A stretch of 53,150 nucleotides of DNA from CAUPWF01 sp964367905 (GCA_964367905.1 CAYIZP010000018.1:1-53150), one strand, 5' to 3'; shown: positions 1 to 7,987, counted from the first letter of the stretch. Notes: generated by a model from the sequence alone, not told the origin. A program made the numbers and translations.

Positions 1-1208
1 TCGACGAGATTCCAGCTATGGGATATAAGACTTTCTTGATTCAAGAAAAAGAAGGACAAGTAGAAGTTCTAAGTCCACAAACAAAAGAAGTGGCCGAGAA
101 TAGACTTTATTCAGTCACTGTGAATAAGAATGGTAGTTTGAACATTGTTGACAAACAGTTGAATAAAACTTATGAAAATGTGTTATTAATCGAAGACGGA
201 AGTGATGACGGAGACGAATATGATTTTTCGCCACTAGAAGATGACTTCATCATTACATCTAAGGATGTAGTTGCTGAAACTTCAATTGAGAAAGTGGCAA
301 GTACAACAACAATTAAATCGAAAATTGTGATGTCTATTCCAAAAGATTTGGATAGCCGAAAGAAAAAAATCTGCGATGGAAGTATGGAAATCGAATTTAC
401 TGTAAAACTAAGAGACAAGTCAAGAGTTCTTGAGATTTCGGCAGAGGTGCTAAATTATGCGAAAGACCATAGGGTAAGAGTTCTGATTCCAAATGATGTT
501 CAAGTGGAGTATTCGGTATCCGACAACCAATTTGGTTCGATTACACGTCCAGTAGTAGATGCAGCAATGGAAGTATGGGAGAAAGAGCGTTGGAACGAAC
601 GTCCAGACTCGATTTATCCAATGTTATCATATGTAGCGGTAGACCACGAAGAGAGTTTAGCTTTCCTCACCAATTCTGTAAGAGAATTTGAATTAATCGG
701 GGAAGGATATGGAACAATTGCAGTAACATTATTCCGTAGCGTGGGCTTACTCGGAAAGGACAATTTGTTCCGTAGACCAGGTCGTCCATCGGGGATTGGA
801 CTAGAGACTCCAGACTCACAGATGTTAGGAAGACAGGTATATGAGTTTGCGATTACAAAGAATGTTAAAAATTTAGCAAAAATTGCAAAAGAATACCTCA
901 CACCATTTGCAATTTATAATAAAATGCCGTATAATGCTATGAAGATGAACAATGTTGATTTTAATACACCATATAACTATAGCATGCTAGAAGTTGTAGG
1001 CGATTGCTACGTCTTGAGTGTCTTGAAAAAGTCAGAAAACGAAGATGGCTACATCCTACGCGGATATCAAAGTGCCGAGGAAGAACTACATGCAGAAGTT
1101 CGTGGGGCAACGTTGGTTTGTGAAACAAACTTAAACGAAGACCACAAGGACGCGGTAGCTGAGATATGCATGAGGAAGAATGTAGTAAAATCATATTTCG
1201 TCAAGTAA
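1..1208 (+). CDS. GH38 alpha-mannosidase, C-terminal part (MngB-like), 5' truncated by window
   Basis: The reading frame is already open at base 3 and reads DEIPAMGYKTF, so the gene starts upstream of the window and the ATG at 18 is internal. The roughly 400 residues seen are the C-terminal beta-sandwich part of a glycoside hydrolase family 38 enzyme. The stretch MLSYVAVDHEESLAFLTN, followed by FRRPGRPSG, is typical of mannosylglycerate-hydrolase-like GH38 proteins. The catalytic zinc domain is outside the window. In E. coli, MngB hydrolyses the phosphorylated mannoside delivered by a PTS permease. Here the gene is followed by HPr, enzyme I and mannose-6-phosphate isomerase genes, which fits a PTS-imported mannoside whose product is mannose 6-phosphate. 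Exact substrate specificity cannot be read from this half. Confidence 0.85.
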   Translation, partial: DEIPAMGYKTFLIQEKEGQVEVLSPQTKEVAENRLYSVTVNKNGSLNIVDKQLNKTYENVLLIEDGSDDGDEYDFSPLEDDFIITSKDVVAETSIEKVASTTTIKSKIVMSIPKDLDSRKKKICDGSMEIEFTVKLRDKSRVLEISAEVLNYAKDHRVRVLIPNDVQVEYSVSDNQFGSITRPVVDAAMEVWEKERWNERPDSIYPMLSYVAVDHEESLAFLTNSVREFELIGEGYGTIAVTLFRSVGLLGKDNLFRRPGRPSGIGLETPDSQMLGRQVYEFAITKNVKNLAKIAKEYLTPFAIYNKMPYNAMKMNNVDFNTPYNYSMLEVVGDCYVLSVLKKSENEDGYILRGYQSAEEELHAEVRGATLVCETNLNEDHKDAVAEICMRKNVVKSYFVK

Positions 1209-1243
1209 TTTAATCATGAATATGAATGGCAAAGGAGAATGGT

Positions 1244-1501
1244 ATGAAGAGTTTTGAATTTGAAGTAAAAGATGAGTTGGGAATCCATGTAAGACCAGCA
1301 GGGTTGCTTGTAAAAGAGGCAAAGAAATATGAGAGTAAAATCGTAATCCAAAAGGATGACAAGCAAGCAGAAGCTACAAAGTTGATGGCAGTGATGGCCA
1401 TGGGAGTAAAACAAGGTGCAACTGTTGTGGTATCCGCAGAAGGTGCAGACGAAGACGTTGCAATCGAAGGAATCAAGGCATTCTTCGAAGAAAACTTATA
1501 A
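1244..1501 (+). CDS. ptsH: HPr-family phosphocarrier with His15 but Lys at position 46
   Basis: This is an 85-residue HPr. The start at 1244 is chosen because AAAGGAG at 1231 lies six bases upstream; an in-frame ATG at 1226 lies before that site. The phosphorylation site His15 is present in GIHVRPAG, so it can accept phosphate from enzyme I. The usual regulatory segment KSIMGVMSLG is replaced by TKLMAVMAMG, which puts Lys46 where Firmicute HPr has Ser46. HPr kinase should therefore not be able to phosphorylate it, and it should not form the CcpA co-repressor. It lies 35 bases after the GH38 gene and 170 bases before enzyme I, consistent with a dedicated phosphotransfer pair. The Ser46 motif appears on a separate small protein at 3383. 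Confidence 0.93.
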   Translation: MKSFEFEVKDELGIHVRPAGLLVKEAKKYESKIVIQKDDKQAEATKLMAVMAMGVKQGATVVVSAEGADEDVAIEGIKAFFEENL

Positions 1502-1530
1502 GAACAGTTAAATAAGAAAATTTATATGAG

Positions 1531-1568
1531 AGATTATGCAAGACTTCTAGAGGAGCCTTGCATAATCT
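1531..1568. repeat. 12-bp perfect inverted repeat between ptsH and ptsI
   Basis: AGATTATGCAAG at 1531-1542 is the exact reverse complement of 1557-1568, with a 14-base loop. There is no T tract after it, so it is not an obvious terminator. It may be an RNA processing or stabilising hairpin that sets the ratio of HPr to enzyme I, or an operator. Confidence 0.6.
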
Positions 1569-1671
1569 TGAGTCATATGTTGGGGTAATCTTTACACATG
1601 TGGAGATAAGATCGTGTAAAAGAGTCTGATTATATGTAGCAGTCAGAGAAAATATATGGAGGTATGGGATT

Positions 1672-3285
1672 ATGATAAAATATACAGGAAATATTGCATC
1701 CAAAGGGATTGCATATGGTGAGATACAGGAATTAAAAAGCAAAGACACCGCAGTAAGACGTGAGAGAATTGAATCAATAGACGAAGAAATTAAAAGATTT
1801 GAAGAGGCGCAAGAAAAAGCCATCACACAGTTAGATGAGCTATATGAAATCGCATTAAAAGAAGTTGGAGAAGCAAATGCGATGATCTTCGATGTGCATA
1901 AGATGATGGTAGAAGATGATGATTACGTGGATTCGGTGAAAAATATCATCACAACTCAAAGTATGAATGCAGAGTATGCAGTGGCAGTGACAGGACATAA
2001 TTTTGCAGAAATCTTTGCCAGCATGGATGATGAGTACATGCAAGGACGTGCAGCAGACGTGGAAGATATCTCGGATCGAATCGTTGCAATTCTTAGCAAT
2101 AGACAAGATCAATCCTTATCGTTTGAGAAGCCATGTGTGATCGTCGCAGACGACTTAACACCGAGTGAAACAGTACAGATGGACAAGAGCAAAATCTTGG
2201 CATTTGTTACAAGAAAAGGATCTGTAAACTCACATACAGCAATTCTCTCTAGAACCATGGCTATTCCAGCAATCGTCAGTGTGGATATGCCAACTGATTT
2301 GACAGGGAAAATGGCAGTAGTAGACGGATTCAAGGGTGAATTTATCGTGGAACCAGAGGAAGAAGTACTCACATATGTAAAAGAAATTCAAGAGAGAGAA
2401 GAGAAGAAAAAAGCACTCTTAAAAGAATACAAAGGCAGAGAGACAGTTACAAAATCAGGCAAGAAAATCAACCTTTATGCAAACGTAGGATCTGTAGGAG
2501 ATGTTGGACTTGCGCTACAAAACGATAGCGAAGGAGTTGGATTATTCCGTAGTGAATTTCTATACCTAGAATGTGACGATTTCCCAACAGAAGAGATGCA
2601 ATTCAACGCATACAAACAAGCGGCAGAAATGCTAGCAGGCAAGAAGGTTATCATCCGTACCATGGACATCGGAGCAGATAAGCAAATCGACTACCTAGAC
2701 CTAGGAGAAGAAGAGAATCCAGCACTTGGATACCGCGCGGTAAGAATCTGCCTAACACAGGAAGAAATCTTCAGAACACAACTAAGGGCCTTAGTTCGTG
2801 CAAGTGGATATGGAAAGATCTCGATTATGGTACCGATGATTTGTTCGGTATGGGAAGTAGAGAGAGTAAAAGAGATCCTAGAAGAAGTGAAACAACAGAT
2901 CCAGTCAGAAGGATTCCGCATCGGAGACATCGAATTTGGAATCATGATCGAAACACCAGCAGCAGTAATGATCGCAGACGATTTGGCACCACTTGTTGAT
3001 TTCTTCAGCGTAGGAACAAACGACTTGACCCAATACACATTGGCAATCGATAGACAAAACGAAAAATTAAACCGCTTCTACGATGCGCATCATCCAGCTG
3101 TATTGAAGATGATCAAGCAGATTACAGATGTAGCGCATAAGCATAATATCTGGGCAGGAATCTGTGGAGAGTTAGCAGCGGATACTACATTGACAAAGAC
3201 ATTCGTAGAATACGGAGTTGATGAACTTTCGGTCACTCCATCTGTATTATTGGCAGTAAGACAAGCTGTTTGCGAGTTAGACTAA
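1672..3285 (+). CDS. ptsI: PTS enzyme I (phosphoenolpyruvate-protein phosphotransferase)
   Basis: Enzyme I takes phosphate from PEP and passes it to HPr His15 in the cytoplasm. The 537-residue protein is a little shorter than the usual 570 or so but has all landmarks. The phosphohistidine is His188 in GSVNSHTAILSR. The PEP-binding TIM barrel carries GVGLFRSEFLYL, the FGIMIETPAAVM segment, SVGTNDLTQYTLA and the active-site cysteine in GICGELAAD. The RBS TGGAGGT precedes the ATG at 1672. Its partner HPr is just upstream; no EII permease is in the window, so that component is expected upstream of base 1 or elsewhere. The paired mannosidase and ManA genes suggest a mannoside role, but housekeeping use cannot be excluded. 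Confidence 0.95.
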   Translation: MIKYTGNIASKGIAYGEIQELKSKDTAVRRERIESIDEEIKRFEEAQEKAITQLDELYEIALKEVGEANAMIFDVHKMMVEDDDYVDSVKNIITTQSMNAEYAVAVTGHNFAEIFASMDDEYMQGRAADVEDISDRIVAILSNRQDQSLSFEKPCVIVADDLTPSETVQMDKSKILAFVTRKGSVNSHTAILSRTMAIPAIVSVDMPTDLTGKMAVVDGFKGEFIVEPEEEVLTYVKEIQEREEKKKALLKEYKGRETVTKSGKKINLYANVGSVGDVGLALQNDSEGVGLFRSEFLYLECDDFPTEEMQFNAYKQAAEMLAGKKVIIRTMDIGADKQIDYLDLGEEENPALGYRAVRICLTQEEIFRTQLRALVRASGYGKISIMVPMICSVWEVERVKEILEEVKQQIQSEGFRIGDIEFGIMIETPAAVMIADDLAPLVDFFSVGTNDLTQYTLAIDRQNEKLNRFYDAHHPAVLKMIKQITDVAHKHNIWAGICGELAADTTLTKTFVEYGVDELSVTPSVLLAVRQAVCELD

Positions 3286-3294
3286 TTGGTAATC

Positions 3295-3353
3295 GGGGAC
3301 GTTGTTTTTTGAAGAAAACCTCCGTCCCCAACGAAAATATCCCTGTCCCTTTT
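3295..3353. repeat. Palindromic intergenic element, copy 1 (GGGGAC...GTCCCC)
   Basis: The element begins with GGGGAC at 3295 and closes with GTCCCC at 3324-3329 around a T-rich loop. It continues with a tail that contains CCCTGTCCCTTTT. The same core, loop (TTTTTTGAAGAAAACCTCC) and tail recur at 4541-4603. It separates enzyme I from the Crh-like gene. The imperfect stem could act as a weak terminator or attenuator. Confidence 0.7.
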
Positions 3354-3382
3354 GGACATTTTTGGAGAAGGAGAATGAAAAT

Positions 3383-3607
3383 ATGAAAAGTTTTATGATT
3401 AATTTGAGATCGATAGAAGAAATTAAAGCGTTTATTAATGCAACATTAAAGCTCGAAGGAGATTTTGATTTGATTTCTGGAAGGTATATCGTAGATGCGA
3501 AGTCAATCATGGGGATTTTTAGTTTGGATCTGACACAACCAATCGAACTAAAAGTGTATAAATACACACCACAAGTAGATGAAGTGATTAAGCCGTTTTT
3601 AGCATAA
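3383..3607 (+). CDS. Crh/HPr-like protein with Ser46 motif and no histidine
   Basis: This is a 74-residue HPr-fold protein. The start at 3383 is preceded by the purine-rich GGAGAAGGAG; an upstream in-frame reading would run through the palindromic repeat. The HPr kinase target motif is intact as AKSIMGIFSLDL, with Ser41 in the Ser46-equivalent place. The protein has no histidine at all, so it cannot carry phosphate from enzyme I. That is the pattern of Crh, the catabolite-repression HPr of Bacillus, which works only as a Ser-phosphorylated co-regulator; the sequence is shorter and divergent from Bacillus Crh. It lies 15 bases upstream of manA and probably shares its transcript. Assignment as a regulator is inferred from residues, not from homology search. 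Confidence 0.8.
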   Translation: MKSFMINLRSIEEIKAFINATLKLEGDFDLISGRYIVDAKSIMGIFSLDLTQPIELKVYKYTPQVDEVIKPFLA

Positions 3608-3622
3608 GTAGGAGATAGAATA

Positions 3623-4537
3623 ATGATATATAAGATGATACCAGCGTGTAAACCGTATATATGGGGAGGAACGATACTTAGAGACAAGTACGAAAAACAA
3701 TCGCCAGACGAGATTATCGCAGAAACATGGGAGCTTTCTTGTCACAAGGATGGTGCAAGCATCGTAGAGGGAGTGGGCTGTACTCTGCCTGAGTTGTTAG
3801 AGAAAAATCCGCAATATGTGGGGAGTGCAGCGAGCATATCAGAAGAATTTCCTATACTGATTAAGTTGATCGATGCGGCGCAAGATTTGTCGATTCAGGT
3901 ACATCCAGACGATGCATACGCATTGAAAAATGAAGGTCAATTCGGTAAGACAGAAGCATGGTATGTGGTAGACTGTGAACCGGGAGCAACCTTGTATCAT
4001 GGATTTAAAGAAGAGACAGACAAGGAAACATTCCGCAGGGCGATTGAAGACAACACAATTTGCGAATTACTGAACAAGGTAGAAGTCCAACCAGGGGATC
4101 TGTACTTTATCGAAGCAGGAACCATTCATGCGATTGGCGCAGGAATTGTAATTGCAGAGATACAACAAAACAGTAATGTGACTTATCGCGTATATGATTT
4201 TGGTCGTGTTGGTGTGGATGGTCAGCCGAGAGAACTACATGTAGACAAGGCGTGTGAAGTTACAAATTATAGCAAACAGGAACAGAATCATGAGTTCGGT
4301 GGACACCTTGTTACATGCGATTACTTCACGGTAGATAAAGTGGAGTTAGATGGAAGTTATGCGAATCAAACAGAAGATTCTTTTCATTCATTGCTTGTAA
4401 CAAAAGGTACAGGAAAGGTGATTGCTGGAGAGACAGAGATAGAATTTAAGGCAGGAGATAGCGTATTGGTTACAGCAGATCAGGGAAAATATGAGATTGT
4501 TGGAGTCGGTGAAATTTTAGTGACTTCAGTGAGCTAA
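3623..4537 (+). CDS. manA: Mannose-6-phosphate isomerase, class I
   Basis: The enzyme converts mannose 6-phosphate to fructose 6-phosphate. The 304-residue length is that of the short Firmicute class I form. Zinc-site and active-site segments are visible: SIQVHPDDAYA, GKTEAWYVVD and AGTIHAIGAG, with a cupin-type C-terminal barrel. The start at 3623 follows a TAGGAGA ribosome site. It sits directly after the Crh-like gene and downstream of enzyme I and a GH38 mannosidase, so the block can take an imported phosphorylated mannoside to glycolysis. Confidence 0.95.
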   Translation: MIYKMIPACKPYIWGGTILRDKYEKQSPDEIIAETWELSCHKDGASIVEGVGCTLPELLEKNPQYVGSAASISEEFPILIKLIDAAQDLSIQVHPDDAYALKNEGQFGKTEAWYVVDCEPGATLYHGFKEETDKETFRRAIEDNTICELLNKVEVQPGDLYFIEAGTIHAIGAGIVIAEIQQNSNVTYRVYDFGRVGVDGQPRELHVDKACEVTNYSKQEQNHEFGGHLVTCDYFTVDKVELDGSYANQTEDSFHSLLVTKGTGKVIAGETEIEFKAGDSVLVTADQGKYEIVGVGEILVTSVS

Positions 4538-4540
4538 TCT

Positions 4541-4603
4541 CATTGGGGACGGGGTTTTTTGAAGAAAACCTCCGTCCCCAATGAAAACATCCCTGTCCCT
4601 TTT
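4541..4603. repeat. Palindromic intergenic element, copy 2
   Basis: CATTGGGGACGG at 4541 pairs with CCGTCCCCAATG ending at 4583, around the same TTTTTTGAAGAAAACC loop as copy 1. It carries the same CCCTGTCCCTTTT tail. Position after the manA stop suggests a terminator or attenuator before asnA. Confidence 0.75.
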
Positions 4604-4635
4604 GAAAAGAATTCCGAGAAGGAGGAAGCAAGCGC

Positions 4636-5640
4636 ATGAATAGTTATATACCAGAGGGGTATCAAGCTCAACTTGGCTTATACGATACCCAGAAAGCGAT
4701 AGGAATGATTAAGTCTTTATTTGAAATCAAACTATCAGCTGCATTGAAGCTTAAGAGAGTGACGGCACCACTTTTTGTGGATCCGAATACAGGTTTGAAT
4801 GATAATTTAAATGGAGTCGAGCGACCAGTTTCATTCGATATTCCAGCGATTCAAAAAGAGGGAGAAATTGTTCACTCCCTAGCGAAGTGGAAGCGACTTG
4901 CGCTACATAGATATAATTTTTATGTAGGAAAAGGCTTAGTCACGGACATGAATGCAATTCGTAGAGATGAAGAATTAGACAATATCCATTCCATCTATGT
5001 AGATCAGTGGGATTGGGAGAAGGTGATTGATCGAGATAGCCGAAATGTGGAGTATCTAAAGGATACAGTGCAAAAGATTGTAAATGCTGTATGCAATACC
5101 TTGGAAGAATTAAAATGGCAGTTTTCAGACTTGGAAACAGAACTGTGCAGAGATGTCTATTTTATTGATACGCAGGCCTTGGAAGATATGTATCCAGATA
5201 TGACATCAAAAGAGCGCGAGATAGCGATTACCAAAGAATACAAGACAGTATTTATCTTACAGATTGGGGATAAATTAAAAAGCGGTGAAAAGCATGACGG
5301 AAGAGCTCCGGATTATGACGATTGGTCGTTAAATGGGGATTTGTTATTCTGGCATGAAACACTTGGAATTGCTCTAGAATTAAGCAGTATGGGAATCCGT
5401 GTAGATGCAAAATCATTGGTGGAACAACTAGAAAAAGCAGGTTGTATGGAACGAGCAGAATTGCCATTTCATAAGATGTTGATTGAAGATGAGCTACCAC
5501 TGACAATAGGTGGCGGAATTGGTCAGTCTAGAATGTGTATGCTATTATTGGGCAAGGCGCATATCGGAGAGGTTCAGTCATCTCTATGGGATGCGAAGAC
5601 AAAGGAAATTTGTGTAGAAGCAAACGTAATGTTGTTATAG
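4636..5640 (+). CDS. asnA: Aspartate-ammonia ligase (asparagine synthetase A)
   Basis: AsnA makes asparagine from aspartate, ammonia and ATP. The 334-residue length matches the family (about 330). Recognisable segments include QKAIGMIKSLFE, the VTAPLFVDPNTGLNDNLNG substrate region, RRDEELDNIHSIYVDQWDWE and the C-terminal GGGIGQSRMCMLLLG, which is a class II aminoacyl-tRNA-synthetase-like ATP site. The RBS is GAAGGAGG before ATG 4636. It is a stand-alone biosynthetic gene separated from manA by a palindromic element and terminated by a hairpin at 5668. Confidence 0.96.
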   Translation: MNSYIPEGYQAQLGLYDTQKAIGMIKSLFEIKLSAALKLKRVTAPLFVDPNTGLNDNLNGVERPVSFDIPAIQKEGEIVHSLAKWKRLALHRYNFYVGKGLVTDMNAIRRDEELDNIHSIYVDQWDWEKVIDRDSRNVEYLKDTVQKIVNAVCNTLEELKWQFSDLETELCRDVYFIDTQALEDMYPDMTSKEREIAITKEYKTVFILQIGDKLKSGEKHDGRAPDYDDWSLNGDLLFWHETLGIALELSSMGIRVDAKSLVEQLEKAGCMERAELPFHKMLIEDELPLTIGGGIGQSRMCMLLLGKAHIGEVQSSLWDAKTKEICVEANVMLL

Positions 5641-5667
5641 GCAATAGTTATATTCTATACAGTTTAA

Positions 5668-5711
5668 TAGGAGACGGAGGTAAATTGATAATATTTTACC
5701 TCTGCCTCCTA
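5668..5711. terminator. Bidirectional hairpin terminator between asnA and UPF0303 gene
   Basis: TAGGAGACGGAGGTAAA at 5668 pairs with TTTTACCTCTGCCTCCTA ending at 5711, and T-rich sequence follows on the + strand. It lies between two convergent genes. Its GGAGACGGAGG arm resembles the GGGGACGG palindromes found elsewhere in the window. Confidence 0.75.
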
Positions 5712-5726
5712 TTTTCAATTTTGTCA

Positions 5727-6218
5727 TTACTCAATTGGAAATAATTCTACAGTGCCAGCACGTAAGTATTCGCTCAGAGCGTCTATTATAAAATTATGAT
5801 CCAGTATATGATGGAGATTTGAAGTAATAATAGCACCAACCAAAAAAGATGAATTTTTCAGGTGGATTGGAAAGCCACCTCCACAAGCGGAATATTTAGC
5901 GGGATCCAGTCCATTTTTCTCTAATGACATATTGTCGGATTCCATAGCAACAAGACTATGGAGAGAGCTGTGATTCATTAATTGAACTAGGTTGAATTTA
6001 CGATCCATCCAAAATTGATTCAGTGCATTGGTTGAATGTGGAGAATGTTGGAATAAGGTATGTCCTGAAGCTGTTCGGATACTGATGGAAATTTGTAAAT
6101 TACGTTTTTCAGCATAATCTTTCATAAAGCAACCTAATTCAAAAGCACTTTCATTTGTGAAGTTGTCAAACTTTAATATCTCTTCTTGCTTTTCTAATAT
6201 TTCTAAATTTTTACACAT
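5727..6218 (-). CDS. UPF0303 / heme-degrading-domain (DUF336-type) protein
   Basis: This 163-residue protein resembles the UPF0303 family of the Haem_degrading (DUF336) fold. Typical segments are FELGCFMKDYA near residue 30, the ISIRTASGHTLFQH strand region, NQFWMDRKFNLV and GLDPAKYSACGGGFPI. Members are small cytosolic proteins of uncertain role, some linked to heme or cobalamin ligands. The RBS AAGGAGTGG lies before the ATG at 6218. It is monocistronic and divergent from the sugar ABC transporter. Confidence 0.75.
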   Translation of the reverse strand: MCKNLEILEKQEEILKFDNFTNESAFELGCFMKDYAEKRNLQISISIRTASGHTLFQHSPHSTNALNQFWMDRKFNLVQLMNHSSLHSLVAMESDNMSLEKNGLDPAKYSACGGGFPIHLKNSSFLVGAIITSNLHHILDHNFIIDALSEYLRAGTVELFPIE

Positions 6219-6261
6219 AGAACCACTCCTTTTTTATTCTGTTAATTAAAGATTTAATAGA

Positions 6262-6270
6262 ATTATATCA
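6262..6270 (-). promoter_or_regulatory. Extended -10 promoter for the UPF0303 gene
   Basis: Read on the minus strand this is TGATATAAT, an extended -10 element (TGnTATAAT), about 45 bases upstream of the start codon. No good -35 is visible, as is common for extended -10 promoters. Confidence 0.55.
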
Positions 6271-6363
6271 GAAAAATAAAGTTAATAAAGATAAAATGTT
6301 ATAGAAATACAAATCTAATATCATGAAATGAGAAATCCCCCCATAATTCTAATTTTACCCCCC

Positions 6364-6393
6364 TTGTTAATTGTCTGAAAATTCTATTAAAAT
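6364..6393 (+). promoter_or_regulatory. Putative promoter of the first sugar ABC transporter operon
   Basis: TTGTTA at 6364-6369 and TAAAAT at 6388-6393 are 18 bases apart. A dyad begins about nine bases further on, where a repressor would block transcription start. The match is moderate. Confidence 0.4.
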
Positions 6394-6401
6394 ATTGATT
6401 A

Positions 6402-6420
6402 GAAAGAAGAGCGCTCTTTC
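6402..6420. promoter_or_regulatory. Operator-like palindrome AAGAGCGCTCTT
   Basis: AAGAGCGCTCTT at 6407-6418 is a perfect 12-bp palindrome with a central CG, inside the A/T-flanked stretch 6402-6420. A CG-centred dyad just after a promoter resembles LacI-family operators, but it does not fit the CcpA cre consensus well. No LacI gene is in the window. Confidence 0.5.
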
Positions 6421-6497
6421 AAAATGGTAACTATTAATTTTATAAAGGGAATTTGGCAGAAGTCATAATGTCCAAAACAAAAGAAAGGGTAAAATTT

Positions 6498-7904
6498 ATG
6501 AAAAAGTTGATAGCTATGGGTTTGATACTAGCAATGGGATGTGGAATGTTAGTAGGGTGTGGTAATACAGACGCAGGTGCAGGAACGGAAGAAGCAAGTA
6601 CAACGGAAGTAGGAACAGAAGAAACAAGTGCTGATGAATCAGGTGGAGAAGAAGTCGTGATTACATATATATCCAATCAAGTCCCAGATTCAGGTGATGT
6701 GAATGCTGATGCTACGTATGCGGTAATAGAAAAATTTTTAGAAGATTATCCAGAGGTCACAATTGAGAATCTATCAATTCCATCAGATGAATTAGATGTG
6801 AAAATCAAAGCTATGATAGCGGCAAACGAATTACCAGACGTGAGCTACATTAGAGCAGATGCCATTAATCAAGCTGCAAATTCAGGAATGATTGAGCCTG
6901 TAAATGCGATGATGGATTCAGTGGATGGATGGTATGAGAAGATTCGTGTAGATGCATATAATGACTTTCTTTTTGATTCAACAGGTGATATTTATGCAGT
7001 TCCTGGTAAATTATATGGATATGCATACATGATATATAATACTGAGATGATGGAAGAAATTGGATATGAAGAATTTCCAACAACGATGGAAGAACTGATG
7101 GACGCAATCGATAAATTAAATGCTAATGATATTATTCCGATTGCAGTAGGAAATAAAGCTTGGTATCCAATAGCAAGTTGCTTCGCATCAACAATTATTG
7201 ATAGATATACTGGAAATGAATGGTTCACACAAGTATCACCGAATCCAACAGGAGAGGCGAATTTTACAGATCCAGAGTTTCTTCAAGGTTTGCAAGTAAT
7301 GAGTGACTTGGCAGAAGCAGAAGCGTTTAATGGAGATATCAATACAATCGATGAAGAATCAGGATTTAGAATGGTGTATAACGAACAAGCAGCAATGACA
7401 GTAACAGGAAGTTGGGGAATCAATGCAATTGATCTTAATTGTCCAGAAGACGTCTATGAAAAATTAAAAGTTGCTAACGTACCTGATGTAGACGGTGGGG
7501 TAGAAGGAAGTGCTCAACTAGTGGCAGGTGGATCTTCTATGGGATATGTATATAACGTTGAAGTGAAAGAAGATGAGAGGAAATTTGAACTCGTTCAAGA
7601 ATTGATTTACAGATTAACAACTGATGAATATTTTGAGGCTGGTGCAGAAGCTAAAGTATCAGATATGGCCGCTGCAGAGATGCCAGAATCATTTAAGGTG
7701 GAAGAATACCCAAGATTGACCCAAGAATATATGGCATTATTCAATGAAAATCAATTTGGTCCTGGATACCTAACTGTTCTTCAACCTGAATTACAGCCAA
7801 CATATTCAACTGTTTTACAGGAAATTGTTGCAGGAACGATGACGCCAGAGGATGGGGCGGCAAAGATTCAAAAAGATTTTGAAACTTTGATTCTTAATAA
7901 ATAA
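6498..7904 (+). CDS. Sugar ABC transporter substrate-binding lipoprotein
   Basis: This 468-residue protein is a family 1 extracellular solute-binding protein. The start at 6498 gives a proper signal peptide with the lipobox LVGC, lipid-modified Cys21; a TTG at 6453 would spoil it. A low-complexity Thr/Glu-rich linker follows to about residue 50, then the binding domain with ETYAVPGKLYGYAYMIYN-type hinge sequence. It is followed by a hairpin at 7933 and two permease genes. Together they import an oligosaccharide presumably handled by the GH117-like enzymes downstream. No ATPase gene is nearby, so a shared MsmX-type ATPase elsewhere is expected. Confidence 0.9.
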   Translation: MKKLIAMGLILAMGCGMLVGCGNTDAGAGTEEASTTEVGTEETSADESGGEEVVITYISNQVPDSGDVNADATYAVIEKFLEDYPEVTIENLSIPSDELDVKIKAMIAANELPDVSYIRADAINQAANSGMIEPVNAMMDSVDGWYEKIRVDAYNDFLFDSTGDIYAVPGKLYGYAYMIYNTEMMEEIGYEEFPTTMEELMDAIDKLNANDIIPIAVGNKAWYPIASCFASTIIDRYTGNEWFTQVSPNPTGEANFTDPEFLQGLQVMSDLAEAEAFNGDINTIDEESGFRMVYNEQAAMTVTGSWGINAIDLNCPEDVYEKLKVANVPDVDGGVEGSAQLVAGGSSMGYVYNVEVKEDERKFELVQELIYRLTTDEYFEAGAEAKVSDMAAAEMPESFKVEEYPRLTQEYMALFNENQFGPGYLTVLQPELQPTYSTVLQEIVAGTMTPEDGAAKIQKDFETLILNK

Positions 7905-7932
7905 TTTGGAGAGAATGAGAAAAAAATATCCT

Positions 7933-7960
7933 TTCGGCATCAGTGAAAGCTGATGCCGAA
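7933..7960 (+). ncRNA. Intercistronic stem-loop after the binding-protein gene
   Basis: TTCGGCATCAG at 7933-7943 pairs perfectly with 7950-7960 around a six-base loop. There is no T tract. Such hairpins between a binding-protein gene and its permeases commonly protect the upstream message and give excess binding protein. Confidence 0.7.
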
Positions 7961-7987
7961 CATGAAAGAGTAGTGAGGTGAGAGTCA

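Noticed and set aside
3302..3382. Longer N-terminus for the Crh-like protein starting in the palindromic repeat
   Set aside because: The upstream in-frame stretch is the repeat element itself, while a good ribosome site lies right before 3383 and the shorter protein fits the HPr fold.
6402..6420. CcpA cre site upstream of the first importer
   Set aside because: The palindrome has a central CG but lacks the TG and AA positions of the cre consensus, so I list it only as an operator-like dyad.
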